DNA of 64,000 nucleotides, from the NCBI GenBank assembly GCA_021521415.1, contig JAIQDT010009015.1, forward strand, positions 26,461-90,460, written 5' to 3'. This DNA comes from Bidens hawaiensis. Lineage: Eukaryota; Streptophyta; Magnoliopsida; Asterales; Asteraceae. Position numbers and translations under genes: made by a program. Under the pieces are notes generated by a model, which was not told the DNA's origin, did no database searches, and was given only the letters and a program-made list of their open reading frames with translations. Of this stretch, positions 32,261 to 43,582 are shown one piece after another. How positions within the stretch are numbered: position 1 is the stretch's first letter; every line of letters starts with the position of its first letter.

Positions 32261-33437
32261 GTACCAGCCGATAATGAAACGCTTATGAAAATGTAATAAC
32301 GTACATTCAATTGAAATAATTAAGTCTTGTGGGTTCTCATCTTAGAAAGACATAGAAATTGAAATGACTAATGTAATAATTGAGCACCACCTTTAGGTTA
32401 AAACCTTGTAAATTTTAGGATTTGATATCACTTAGTTGGCACAAAAGTGTGTCGCCCATTAATCCATAAAAAATGAGCATTAAAAGTGAAATAATTGAGA
32501 AAGATCCAATAATTTAATGTGTCTCCCTCTATGATAGTACTTGGAGATGATATCTATGGATGAGGAATGAAAAATAATTTGTAATTAACATCCAAACCTA
32601 TGTGTTTTCCCTCTAGTTGTCAGCTTGGCGGATAAGCCTCTGGGTGAGGATCAATGAACGTTCATGAGTAAGGACCAACGACTTATATGCTTCTCACTGG
32701 GCTTCCAACCATTGTGAGAAAATCCATGGGTGAGATTAAGAAAATCATTCATTCATTTATTTGTCCATTTATGAGGTTAAATATTAACATTTACAAGTTT
32801 TTGGGTTACAGTGGTAGAAAAATTTTTATGGTTTTATCTTTGCTTTGACGTATATGAAACAAAATAGATGGACTTGTTATCCTAGGTGTGAGACCTTTAA
32901 ACTAAATTTTAACTTGAACTTAAAAGCTAAACATGATTGGAGGTCTGAATTGTCGGTGATTAGGTTTAAGTGGATAACAATATCGACAATCGCGGTTTTG
33001 TGTTATCTGAAATTAATTAGGTAACATAAATGTTTTGAAAAGCAATTTTTTGATTATGATTTCATTGTAAATATTTTTGGGACAAATATATGTGATGTGT
33101 GGGTGAAAGAACGTGTTTTTAAATGTTTAATATCGTGTGTTTTAATTATTTATATCTATCGAACACGAGTACTTTAAGTGATTTTATGTTTACAGGTGCT
33201 TAGAGCTTAAAGAAACTAGTTTGGAGCACTTATGATGGAACGGAACTCAGTTATGGGCAAAAAGGAAGCAATCGGGGGAGTTTAGAAGTTATTCATGCGC
33301 ATTTAAAGTAAAAAGGGTATATCCGGGGCTAGAAAATGAGTTACAGAATCCATAATATTTGAATTTCGGGTTTCTCAACGAGACCAGTATGAAAATGAAA
33401 TAATAAATGCTGTAAGGCATCAACTTCCAACTACGGT

Positions 33438-33493
33438 GACCTGGCCGTAGCTTACGGCCTGGTTTGACCTGGCCGTAGCTTACGGCCTGGTTT
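33438..33493. repeat. 28-bp tandem duplication with a GGCCGTAGCTTACGGCC palindrome
   Basis: Two adjacent copies of TGACCTGGCCGTAGCTTACG followed by GCCTGGTT. Stem GGCCG/CGGCC, loop TAGCTTA. The same loop with other stems occurs at 55524-55546 and about 60600-60620. Confidence 0.9.
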
Positions 33494-34071
33494 GACGTGA
33501 ATTCCGAATTTTCTTGTTTTTTTTTTCATATTTAAGTATGGATAAACCCTAAATATATTATACTTCATACCCTAGCCACCAAGGACGATTTTGGAGCTTT
33601 CTTCCATCATCCTAGCACCTACTAATCACCATAATCAAATATGCTATCATCCTTCCCTTCAAGAATAGAGCTATCCCTGATCAAAATGCAAGGCTATATT
33701 TTTCATGACTCCGGGAGTAGGATTGTGTTTGTAAGCAAGATGTTTTGTGTTTTGAATAATTACATTGGAACTAGAGTTGATCAATCATTCGTTTGATTAA
33801 TCTTTAACATTTGTCTTTGCATTCAACAGTATTTCGTAATTGAATGCTTTGTGATTTTATTAGCTAACTGATTTGTGGTCATCAAATTTTAAGATCAAGT
33901 TCTTAAAGTCGTTGGCCCATTTGTCTCTAGCCATTAAATCACTTGTATTTATCAAACCTTAAAACTGGTAATTAATTAGGTTATTATTCATCCAAACCAA
34001 TTGTTCGGATTAAGTTCTGTCAGTCAATTACTAATAGGTTTGAGATTACTTTGAAGAATATTAACATTGTT

Positions 34072-34638
34072 TTGAAATTGTTTCAATTAGGTCACTTATA
34101 AAATCTTTTGTTCCAACAATGTTATTAAAGTTTCTTTTTTATTCTAATCCTAGATATTTTACGTGGATATTAGGCTATGTAGGTTTTTTTTTTAATTTAT
34201 AAATAGTCTGACATTGCAAATTATTTTTAAACAATTGAGAAAAATACTTTTTAAATTGTAAAAAATTGCAAAAAAAAACAAAATTACAAATAAATAAATG
34301 TATCTGATTTTAGATTTTTTTTTATTTTTGCAATTTTCCATATATTTTTTTCTTTTTTTTTTTGCAATTTTTCAGTTTTTTTTTTCTCTTTTCTTTTTGT
34401 TTTTTTTTTGCAGTTTTTCACAATTAATTTTTTTTTTTTCTCAATTTTTACAATTTTTGTCAATTTTTAAAAAAAATATTTTGAATGTCAAACTATTTAA
34501 AAATGAAAACAAAAACCTACATAACATGTTATCCAGGTAAAATAATTATGATTAGAACAAAATAGAAACTTTAGTTACCTGATTGGAACAAATAATGTTA
34601 TGAATGACCTGATTGGGACAATTTTAAAGCTTGATTAT
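34072..34638. mobile_element. Fold-back MITE with about 240-bp arms
   Basis: The left arm, beginning near TTGAAATTGTTTCAATTAGG, is matched in reverse complement by the right arm, ending CCTGATTGGGACAATTTTAA. Shared inner blocks are TTGTTCCAA, AAAGTTTCT, TTCTAATC, TTTTAC(G/C)TGGATA and TATGTAGGTTTTT. The centre is A-rich then T-rich with TTGCAATTTT repeats. It has no coding capacity, and the Phe-rich open frame is an artefact. Confidence 0.65.
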
Positions 34639-35029
34639 TGTTCTATATCTCGGTTTGGGATTAATCAATTGGTCTAGTCTGCTTCACAACCTAAAACCTA
34701 GAGTGTGGTTATTTTTCTTTAATTGTTTTATAGACAAATTAATATTAAACCAAAAGTAACAGTGTTTTAGCTTAACAATTTATTCAAACCACTTGACATC
34801 ATCTATCCACTTATATAATTCCATAGAGTGGGTGGGAGGAAGTGTATATAATACTCTATTATATATTTTGGCATAAATTACAAAACAGAGTTGAAAGAGT
34901 GTCATGTGAGTTAAAACAATGACATTTTTGTTTTAAAACTTAAAAACAGTTATGTAAAACATATGTTGGTTATTTATTAAAAACCTTTTTAAACAAAATA
35001 AATTACGACCTGCCAATATACTTGTTTTT

Positions 35030-35436
35030 GGGTGGGTAGGGGGAAAACACGCTTGTGTCGACCTCACAGGAGTGTCCCCTCTTGTTGGGATTAGGGACAC
35101 TAGATTTGTAGCAGGCCAGGCAGCATTGAAGGCGGCATCGGGCAAGGTTGCTAAACACGAGAGAGCTTGTTTGGAGAATCAACACATGTTTATCCCCTTC
35201 GCCTTTGACACTTTTGGTTTCTTAGCTCCGGATGCCATGGACCTTTTGAATAGGGTTCAGAAAGTTGTGTATAGTAACGTATCATCCCATAAGAATAAAA
35301 ACTTTGTTTTTAGTCGGATTTGGTTTGCTATCCAAAAGGGGGTTGCGGCGCAGCTTGTTGCCCGCTTACCTGCCACTTCATTGTAAATCGTTTGGATTTT
35401 TCTATGAAATATAAAAGGAGCGTTAAAAAAAAAACA
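35030..35436 (+). pseudogene. 5'-truncated retroelement 3' end with poly(A)
   Basis: An open segment (about 35060-35386) reads VGIRDTRFVAGQAALKAASG, KVAKHERACLENQH, FAFDTFGFLAPDAMDLLNRV and IQKGVAAQLVARLPATSL, then a stop. I know this C-terminal block (FAFDTFGFLAP ... AIQKGxAAQLVARLP) as widespread in plant repeats next to reverse-transcriptase-like ORFs. I cannot say which enzyme it belongs to. A short 3'UTR and an A run at 35426-35435 follow, as expected for a target-primed, 5'-truncated insertion. The frame is intact over this part. The left boundary and target duplication are not visible. Confidence 0.5.
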
Positions 35437-36579
35437 AAATATATATGGGGTTTTCATTTTTCAATGAAATACTTACATCTATAGTATTTTAGATATATTT
35501 AATTCGGTTTTTATTTTTAAAATAAATACACACTTTTGTAAACATTCACTCTAAACGAGTGATATATGCCCATATGTTACGTGGTTCGGTTTTGAATAAA
35601 ATATATCTCGAAAGTTAGACAAAAGTAAGTATATTCAGAATTTTATAAATCATTATATCTAAAATAAAATAAAATTTGTTACTTCGATTGAAAACCATAA
35701 AAACAAATGTACGTAACACCGGGTCTAATAATACTGATACTGACATTGTTCGTTCAGTATCGGTTTTGCTTGATTCGTTGTGGTCGTCAATCAGTACGGT
35801 TTACGAGCCAAGAAGAATACATTGTTCCAAAACAACTCGGTGGCTTATGGTACCCGTACGTGGTATTGTTTACCATAAAAAATGTTTATTTTTCACAATA
35901 TTATCAAATAAGCATTGTCTGGATTAAGTACAAACCCATAAAAAATGTGTTTTAAATTGATAAAAACTATACACATGAATATTGGTACCATTTACGATAA
36001 ATATAAATATTGGGACTATGTTTTTTTGGTCAGTATCATGTATGTTCGTCATGGTATAATACATTATTGGCAATATGTGCATCATACGATACAAAAAAAG
36101 TGTCATACTTAGAAGACAAGTTGATAAAAACCATTCTTACTTTACAATAATATGTTTGCATTTAAGTTGCACGACATATCAATCATAAATATATAGTATG
36201 GCAATTTCACGTTTTGATTAGTATGACAATTTCACGTTTTGATTAGTATGTCAATTTGAGTGAGAATGTGTAATGACAATAACGCCCCCAACTTCATTTT
36301 TTGTATATGCACATCATTTATGTAAACATTAAACGGAAGTTAAAGTTAGTACCTAACATTGTTACAAAATTAAAAGCTTAGTACCCATACATGTGACTTT
36401 AAATTTAGTACCCAATCTTGTTACTTTAGGGAAACGTCATGGACTATCTACGTAATTGTGTCTAAAAACTATATTGGATAAAAGTAACAAAAGTCGATAA
36501 CTGTGTCTAAAAGTTAACAAAAGAGTGAAAAAAAACCTTCTAGGCAAAATGTACAAACTTATATGCATACAAAAGTCGA

Positions 36580-36635
<56 letters not shown>

Positions 36636-37005
36636 ATAACTTTCCATATAGACCTAACAATTTGGTGTCACATGAGTTAGGCGACTTAGAACAATAGTTG
36701 CTTGGCTCGTTATCATTTATCAATTTGGATTTATTAAGGTGGACGGGCCACCTCAGACAAGGCTTACCCATGTAGTAAAACCGTCATCACCTATATCCCC
36801 ATGCATGGGTTCAAACTCATGTGCTAAACCTTTGTCACATAAAGCCACGCCATATTCCTTTTATATTCTAACAATCAAATTAAAAACAAGAAAAAAACAA
36901 AACGTTCAAGAGTACGTGTGAGTAGGTGCCGTCAGTGATTTTATGATTTGTGGATACTTGAGGGTAGACAGTAACTGATAGTACATGATTGGCCGGTGCA
37001 TGGGT
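35437..37005. other. No gene seen; TA microsatellite and a 30-bp duplication
   Basis: AT-rich DNA. A roughly 30-bp unit (GGCAATTTCACGTTTTGATT) is duplicated at about 36199-36249, and a TA tract lies at 36583-36628. Open frames here are short and overlapping, with no family resemblance. Confidence 0.5.
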
Positions 37006-37266
37006 TGTCACACCCCGAAAACCTTAATTTAATACAACGGAAGACTTTGACTAAGTCATTCGGGTAGTGACAGACGCCGTTTAGCCAATCATAATAAAAC
37101 AATTATTTTCAACCCCAAAAGTTGGACTTTTACTTAACGATCAGAGTTTACATGTGTCAAAAGACACGATTTTATTATTACAAGTCCAAGTTATTATTTT
37201 ACTCATATTCAGACACACCACATCCACTTTCCCGAGCCCTCCACGAAGCTTCAATACTTTATTTAC

Positions 37267-38006
37267 CTGAAAGGCATATTAAAATAAACGGTCAACACGA
37301 ATGTTGGTGAGTTTCTTTTTATTGAAAATAACATACACACACATATATATAAGTACATATATTATATTAGAATAAAAATAGTGCAAACAAAACTTCCATA
37401 TAATTTGTCATTAGAAGGCAATAAATCAAGTAACATAATAGCAATTCCATATCATATATATATATATATATAAATATATAAATCGAAAACAACATCCATA
37501 TAATGATCTTTTGTCATTATATACCAATATCACCTCATGTGTAATCGTCACCACACCCTGAATGATATCAAAAACATACCGTGTATAATGGCTTACCCCG
37601 TTATAACACAAACCCGTGTGTTATGATCTACCGTCATTACATCACAAAAATAATAGGCATTTTACTTCTTAAACAAACGTGTTGTTGTAGACGAGCAAAG
37701 AATACAATATTACGTATGACTATCATAGTTGATAACCTGATACATACCAGACTCAAAATACGCCTACTTTTAACCCAACGCGATGGAAGTAGGGGTCGTC
37801 ACCCCGATAGATCTACCCATATTTCTGCGCCTCTTTCTAGGGTTAACCGTTATTTAACCAACTAGACTCATCCCGTGTTTGAAACGTTTTGAAAATTAAG
37901 ATGCCTTTATAAAACTTCAATATAAATATCAATATAAAGAATATGCCTTTCCCCCAAAACACAATAAAAATCGATTCAAAAACGAGGGGTTGATAGAGAG
38001 ACTCAC
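37267..38006 (-). other. Predicted leader intron in the 37006-40714 LTR
   Basis: In minus-strand sense: 5' splice site AAAG|GTGAGTCTC (38006), 3' splice site CCTTTCAG|GTAAAT (37267). GAAACTCACC near the 3' end (37306-37315) pairs with GGTGAGTCTC at the donor (7 continuous pairs, then one mismatch and two more). ACTCAC is followed by the stem CAACA/TGTTG with loop TTCG (37293-37306), 26 nt before the 3' splice site. Inside lie degenerate hairpins of the type TAATGAnC...GTCATTA at about 37393-37413, 37500-37520, 37581-37604 and 37619-37638. Confidence 0.5.
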
Positions 38007-38231
38007 CTTTGCCTAAACACGAATAACACTCCTGATGTAATTCACAACCAGTTGACATCAAAGTCTAATTAACAGTTATCCAATGATAACTGGATTCCTA
38101 TGTTTAATACAAAATATATTAACACATATACACATATACAAGTAAGAACGTATCCTAATTTAGCTTGTTTTTTCCTCACTTGTCTTATTTATTATAATTA
38201 TATCTTGGACATTATTTAATAAAATTATATA

Positions 38232-39070
38232 TCTATACTATATATAAAGCATGAGTGAGGAACCTCTTAATTTTTAAGAGGTACCAAACTTGTTGCTTTT
38301 AGTACAAACTTTAATGCATAAATTTAAGACATTTTAGGGGCACTTTTGTCTTTTGACAATTTTGTCTTTTAGCAAAAGTAAAATCATACGGTTGATTTTT
38401 AAGTTATTCAAAACTAAATACAAGTTTGGTCCTTTAACTTTAGCCATATTTTGTTAACTTATATAATAGTTACATATATACCCCTTATTTTAAACTAACT
38501 ACCCTGACGACATTAAACGTTTATAACTTTTTCACACTCTAATATTTTTTTAACAACATTATACCATAAAAACGAGTATTTTATTATCTTTAATTTGAGT
38601 ATGGTATTGCTATACTTTTTCTATTATTAAAACTTAACGTGTTACCTGATTACCATTAAAGACCGGCAAACGAATCAGTTGGGTTCGGGTCATGGGTCTA
38701 CAAGGTTAAGGTTGGAATGAGTCGATACAAAAAGGTTAATTTGGTTTGGAACGGGACGGATTTGGGTTGAAAGGGGTCAAGTCATAATGAATTTCAGGTT
38801 ACAACAGTGTCAAACAGAAGTGGTTGCGGGTCAAGACGAGTTCAATGCAGCGTTAAGTGCGCATCGACACCTGATTGCACGTGTACAATTGTTGTGTGGC
38901 GTGCTTACTAATACCGGCTAAGATTCCAATGCCGAAATACGAACAAACTATCTTCGGGTTACGCACATACTAGAGTGAAGCCACGCACATACAGAAACGG
39001 TAACACCGGTTACGCATCCGATGACATGTTTGCATGCATACCGTGCCGCATCGAGTGGGCACGTAGCTAG
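38232..39070 (+). mobile_element. Small non-autonomous Helitron
   Basis: Starts TCTATACTATATATAAAGC after an A. It has a subterminal hairpin CCTCTTAATTTTTAAGAGG. It ends with the hairpin GTGCC...GGCAC (about 39041-39060), a short spacer, then CTAG followed by T. Insertion between A and T without target duplication, TC start and CTAG end are the Helitron hallmarks. It is 839 bp with no coding region, and it lies inside the LTR at 37006-40714. Confidence 0.75.
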
Positions 39071-40157
39071 TATATATATATATATTGTAAAATATATTAA
39101 TCTTATATAAATCGATATCCAAAATTAATATTTCTGTCCAACTATCGTATATATATTTTTATATCATAAATATACACAAAATCGTCCAAGTTTCGACTGT
39201 ACCATTTTTAATAGTCGATATTAACCAACAGTTATTAAAATATTTATTAACAATATTTCATTGTCCAAATTATTTCTGATAACAAATTTTTATTCGAATC
39301 TCTCTTATCTAACTTTTTCAACACTTAACGATATAAAGGTATACCTCGTCGCGTACGATTCGAATCTCGGAACCTACTCAACACTCGTATGCAATACGAT
39401 CTGGGTACATCAAAGCATTCGTTTTTGCGTCTCAAACGTTTCTCCGGTCTCGGATCGTCCATACGACACCTCAAAACCTACACGCAACTCATTTTAGTAA
39501 ACTGTTTTCGTTTTAGAATCTGACTAGAATCTTACGGGGCTTGTCACCATCCATACGTCTGATCATCGAATCCTTTGGTGGAATAAAACACCTATATGAT
39601 ATTAAGGTTCCCCGAAATTTTCAGGTCGATCCGACCGCCAGATCTCCGGGAATAGTTTGTTCTTCACTGCTGTGTTCCCAGAAAAACACCCAGCGAACTG
39701 AACATGAAAACGAGTCTATAAACCCAACTTAAACAACTCGGATTCTCATCTCCACCGTTCAAAACTATCTTCTATGTGTTATGAACCCTCTGTATAAAAC
39801 TAAAGACGATCGAACCGTTAGATCTTCTGTAGACTAATCTTTGCAGACATGCAAAGTGATTATAATCTGTCCAGATTTTAAAACGAGTTTTTAACGAACT
39901 TAAGCTCAAAATTAGGACGATCAGAGCTTACCACCACGTTTGGAACGTCGTAAAATGGTTCCGGGTAGAAGATGGGCTTCGATCGCCAAACTCGGCCTTG
40001 CCGAACCACCGCCGGCCGCCGCCGAACCGCCACCGCCACCGCCGGCTGCTGCCGGGCCGCTATCGACCACCGCCAGAAATCCCAGCCTTCTCTCTACTCT
40101 CTCTCTCTCTAAAATGAAGATATTTTGTTGAAATGAGAGAATGGTGGGGTAACCCAC

Positions 40158-40165
40158 CTTATATA
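40158..40165 (-). promoter_or_regulatory. LTR TATA box (minus)
   Basis: TATATAAG on the minus strand, followed within 40 nt by a leader with GAGAGAGAGA. It is the best core promoter in the 37006-40714 LTR. Confidence 0.55.
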
Positions 40166-40714
40166 GGTGCCGGTTTTAAACGAGTTTTACGAAAGCATTT
40201 CGGTTTCTCGCTCCAACGATCCTGCTATTTCGCGTGACGTTGTATTTTCCAAATACATTTCATCAAAATACTTATTCTTATTATGTTCTCGACTTAAATT
40301 TGTCTCGTTAACTTATTATTTCCGTTAATAGGCTATTATCGATCGTTTTTGAAAATAGTAATTTGCATTTTCCTGCTCCGCTATAACTCAGAATTGAATC
40401 ACGTTTTCGCCGACGTTCTCACTTTTCAATCCTCTAAAATATTAAAATGGATTCACCCATGGAAATTTTCTCGAATGTCGGGTTGAATATTCACACATTT
40501 AACCGAAAACGTTCGTTCCTTCATAAAATATCACCATAATTTCTTTATCCGTTCTGACTTCTTATATGATTTAATATAAATATATTGCTCTCATTCTTAG
40601 AATAAAATAATATATTTAACTCAATGCTCTTAATTCTTACTTAACATAGTCTAAACACGTCTTAATCTCGTTTATGCATTATAATAATACTTCTTATTTT
40701 TTCCAGGTATCACA

Positions 40715-41771
40715 GTCTCCCTACCTTATTTGAATCTCGTCCTCGAGATTCGACTAAGCCTAGAGGATGTAACATTCTAATGCTTTGATTTATCTTGCTA
40801 GCTTACCTGTAACTTACCGATTTTCAGATTCTTTATCGTCACAGGGTGAACGTTTCTGATCTGAATGAAATCTTCAGTCGGTATTAACAACAATGTCTCT
40901 CCTTGATCGCAAGGTTATATTTCTTGGAACGGTAGCACTATCTACTTATTATGGTATGGGTTTTTCTATCAAGATCCTTAATTAACTCCAAATGATAAAT
41001 TAAATAGCTATCTTTATGAGTGAAATTGTGATGTGCATAAACACATACTTTACCTCATTATGTAAGCATAAGTCCAAACGTATGATAAGTCTATCGAAGT
41101 AAACTACTAGATCTTGCCTCTAGTTTAAACACTAGTTCTTTGAGCTTAATCTTATCTCTAACACGAGGAGGAATTTATTTTCTCGATGCCTACATCCATA
41201 TTTTTCATCCTTCTAAGCTAGTCTTTTCCGAAATGGTATTAGCCGGTCTTTAGACAGCCTGCTACAATTCTGTACATTTCCTATCTTGAAAAGAGATTTG
41301 TGTAAGCGCCTTCTTTTTATATTGCTTCTTTCTATTACAAGTCGTAAAGAATATTTTCCTAATATTATCTCTTAGAATCTAAGGGATCTATTATACTTTA
41401 GGCACAATATTCATTCAGTATGACATAAATGCTAAATGTCATGTTACAGAAGGACCTAAATGTTTATTATTTCTTCGCCATGGAATATGTGTAAATAATG
41501 TACGCTAGAATCAAATAGAATGGCAAGAATGAACCCACAACATGATTAATACGTTTATAGACGAAGCTACAACGAAACTTAAAGATCTTAGAATATTGTG
41601 GTTGAAAACGTTGCACGATATTCGAAGAACGATGAAGTTGATAAATATGAGAGAATAACATCTTAACACTATCTTCGATTGACAAAGAGATGTTGTCTAA
41701 TAACCGTTTTCCGGGAATGAAATACGAATTTGTTAAGTTAAAGTGTAAGCCTTACAATGTTCGGCGTCACT
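40715..41771 (-). other. Internal remnant of the minus-strand LTR element; no pol seen
   Basis: The first about 35 bp are the polypurine region and the typical post-pol string (minus strand). Beyond it I find no recognisable pol, gag or integrase sequence, only AT-rich DNA with short frames. Either the element is a large non-coding derivative, or its coding part lies beyond the X insertion at 41772. Confidence 0.4.
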
Positions 41772-42816
41772 TGTAACACCCGTAAATTTTCAGTTCAAAG
41801 AATTAAAGCTTGTAAAGTATGTGTAACGACCTAAATTTCGCCGAATCCTGCAGTTGTAAGCCAAAGAAACATTAGTTAACTTAACTTTCAGACCAACTTC
41901 GCATGCTATGAAACTAGGAGGGGGTTATGTGAAACACTGACTTATTTTAGTCTTTGGAACCTAATTTAAATATGAACTAATCTAGGGGGGGCTTTATGAA
42001 AAGTTAGAAATTAATTCCCTTGTGGCCAAATATGTCGTTTCTTTTTAAAACCATAAATTGTAAAGGTGATATTAGTTGTCTAAATAATTCACAACCACCC
42101 CCACTTTCTTTTTTTTTTGTTTTCCTTGTCCGATTGGAAATGCAAGAGCAGCCAACAACCCCATTTTCTTTTGTTCATCAATGATTGAAGTGTATTAATC
42201 CAATTCAAGATTGGTATTTAAAATCCCTACAAGTCTTTTGCATCTCAAATGATCATTATATCTCGTATATTGATCGATATATGGCTTGTTCTAGGCTAAC
42301 CGCGTATGCTACCCTTTTGTGTTTTTGGCATGGAGTTTTTGTTTTGGTTTCTTCTGTATTGGACTTTGGGTCCTACTACTAGAAAACAGGGAGATCAAAC
42401 AAACACACAAATACATAATTGTGTTCAGAAGGTTTTTAAGTGGGTTTTGGAGTGCAATTATTCGGCTGACACAACATATACCAACATATATTTTGAATTG
42501 GAGTTAGTGGGTTTTTGGGTGGACAACAAGAAACAAACAAATCACTCACTCCTCATTAAAAGATTCTCTCGACCTTCATTCATTTCAGTCGCACAACAAC
42601 AAAACAATATTGGTTCACAATTCTTGATGCATTCCTCTGCCATTGAAGAAAAAAAAGGGACGAAGTAAAGTTTTGTGATCTAAGTTTTCTTTTGGTAGAT
42701 AAGAGATGTGCCAGAAATTGAGTGGCTGTCCAATTTAGCAATTCGGGACTATTTTGGTGGAGGTTTTGCACCAAAATCTTCTTATGCGTTTGAGTTGTGG
42801 GGACACTTAGGGGTTC
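41772..42816 (+). repeat. X 5' LTR, first part (to E2 insertion)
   Basis: Near-identical to 59803-60525 over its first about 725 bp (from TGTAACACCCG to ACATATATTTTGAAT), which defines the LTR pair. It ends at the target duplication GGTTC (42812-42816) of E2. The second part resumes after 55097. Confidence 0.85.
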
Positions 42817-43077
42817 TGTAACACCCCGTAACCGCAGCGGAAACGTAAACGGGATGCAACAGACACGTCTGATATCAACATCATTGCTTATAAAGAAAAC
42901 ACCACTACATTAATTTAAACGTATTACATTGTTCCGAGTTTCGTTACCGTCTAGGCGTTATCACATAAGTTTTACCGATAGTACATTAACATATTTAATA
43001 CAAAATATAGATCCTTAAGCTTCCACAAAATAGCACACATCATCAAGCACGTATCACTCATTCCAATTTGGGTGTAC

Positions 43078-43582
43078 CTAGAAAGCATGTAAGAAAAACG
43101 GGTCAACTACGAATAGTTGGTGAGTTTCACTAATTTAAATAAACCATGACAATTCATTATAATAATCATATATTAGCGATGAAATTATGCCGAGCCCACA
43201 AGTGAAACCTCTGTTAACCCAGAAACATATCTAATAACCTCTGGGGACACTGTTAACCCAGAAACATATCTAATAACATCTGGGGACACTTTTAACCCAG
43301 AAACACATTTAATAACTTCTGGGGACACTGTTAACCCAGAAACCCATTTAATACCTCTGGGGACACTGTTAACCCAGAACACTGTTTCGGGCCTTACAAT
43401 GTTAGCAACTCAGACAATTTCCATCTTAATACATTACCGTACGATTCCCGTACAATAAACATTATATAAATACATTCATTTCCATGCGATCAGCATGTAC
43501 TTAAACATTTTGATAGAAACATGCTTTCCGCCCCGGGAAAATATTTAAAACAGTTCAGTAAAAAGGGGCTCGTGAAACTCAC
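43078..43582 (-). other. Predicted leader intron in the E2 3' LTR
   Basis: Minus-strand sense: donor GAGAAG|GTGAGTTTCAC (43582), acceptor TTACATGCTTTCTAG|GTAC (43078). GGTGAGTTTCAC at the donor is perfectly complementary over 12 nt to GTGAAACTCACC at 43119-43130. Next comes the stem CAACTA/TAGTTG with loop TTCG (43104-43119), 26 nt before the 3' splice site. The 5' LTR copy is 52234-52778, with the same pairing (52275-52286 and 52768-52779). Splicing is inferred. Confidence 0.6.
43206..43379. repeat. 39-bp tandem array in the E2 3' LTR
   Basis: Four full units of CTCTGGGGACACTGTTAACC plus CAGAAACAnATnTAATAAC. Each holds a CTGGG...CCCAG stem around a GTTAAC-containing loop. Two further isolated copies lie at 43699-43719 and 43733-43754. 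The 5' LTR has five units at 52371-52573. Units with broken stems (CTCTAGGGAC, CTCTCGGGAC) occur only in the 5' LTR. Confidence 0.9.

Larger units (their letters stand above)
32270..34720 (+). other. Probable Athila-like LTR, decayed
   Basis: No coding region. The tract around 33190-33720 has the look of an Athila/Tat-type LTR: a U3-like segment with GTAGCTTACGG palindromes, a TATTTAAG box at about 33531, and a leader-like stretch (AAACCCTAAATATATTATAC, CCCTAGCCACCAAGGACG). The rest is AT-rich and is split by a fold-back element at 34072-34638. Ends are not defined. It is called by resemblance and by the shared palindrome with the Athila-like element at 60526. Confidence 0.35.
37006..40714 (-). 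repeat. Long gypsy LTR (minus), with a Helitron inside
   Basis: On the minus strand it starts TGTGATACCTGG (40714) and ends CGGGGTGTGACA (37006). A polypurine-like AAGGTAGGGAGAC and the end-of-pol type string CGAGGACGAGATTC lie directly upstream at 40715-40750, so this is the 3' LTR of a minus-strand chromovirus-like element. Length 3709 bp, about 2.87 kb without the Helitron at 38232-39070. It holds a TATA box at 40158-40165 and the predicted leader intron at 37267-38006. The other LTR is not in the window. A solo LTR is excluded only if the sequence at 40715 on is truly internal. Confidence 0.7.

Noticed and set aside
34298..34540. Phe-rich hydrophobic frame resembling a membrane protein
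   Set aside because: Poly-T centre of a fold-back element.
39921..40157. Ala/Gly/Pro-rich frames on both strands
   Set aside because: GCC-repeat sequence in the leader part of an LTR. No start or family support.
43206..43379. CRISPR-like regular direct repeats
   Set aside because: Repeats are contiguous without unique spacers, sit in an LTR and occur in a plant genome.
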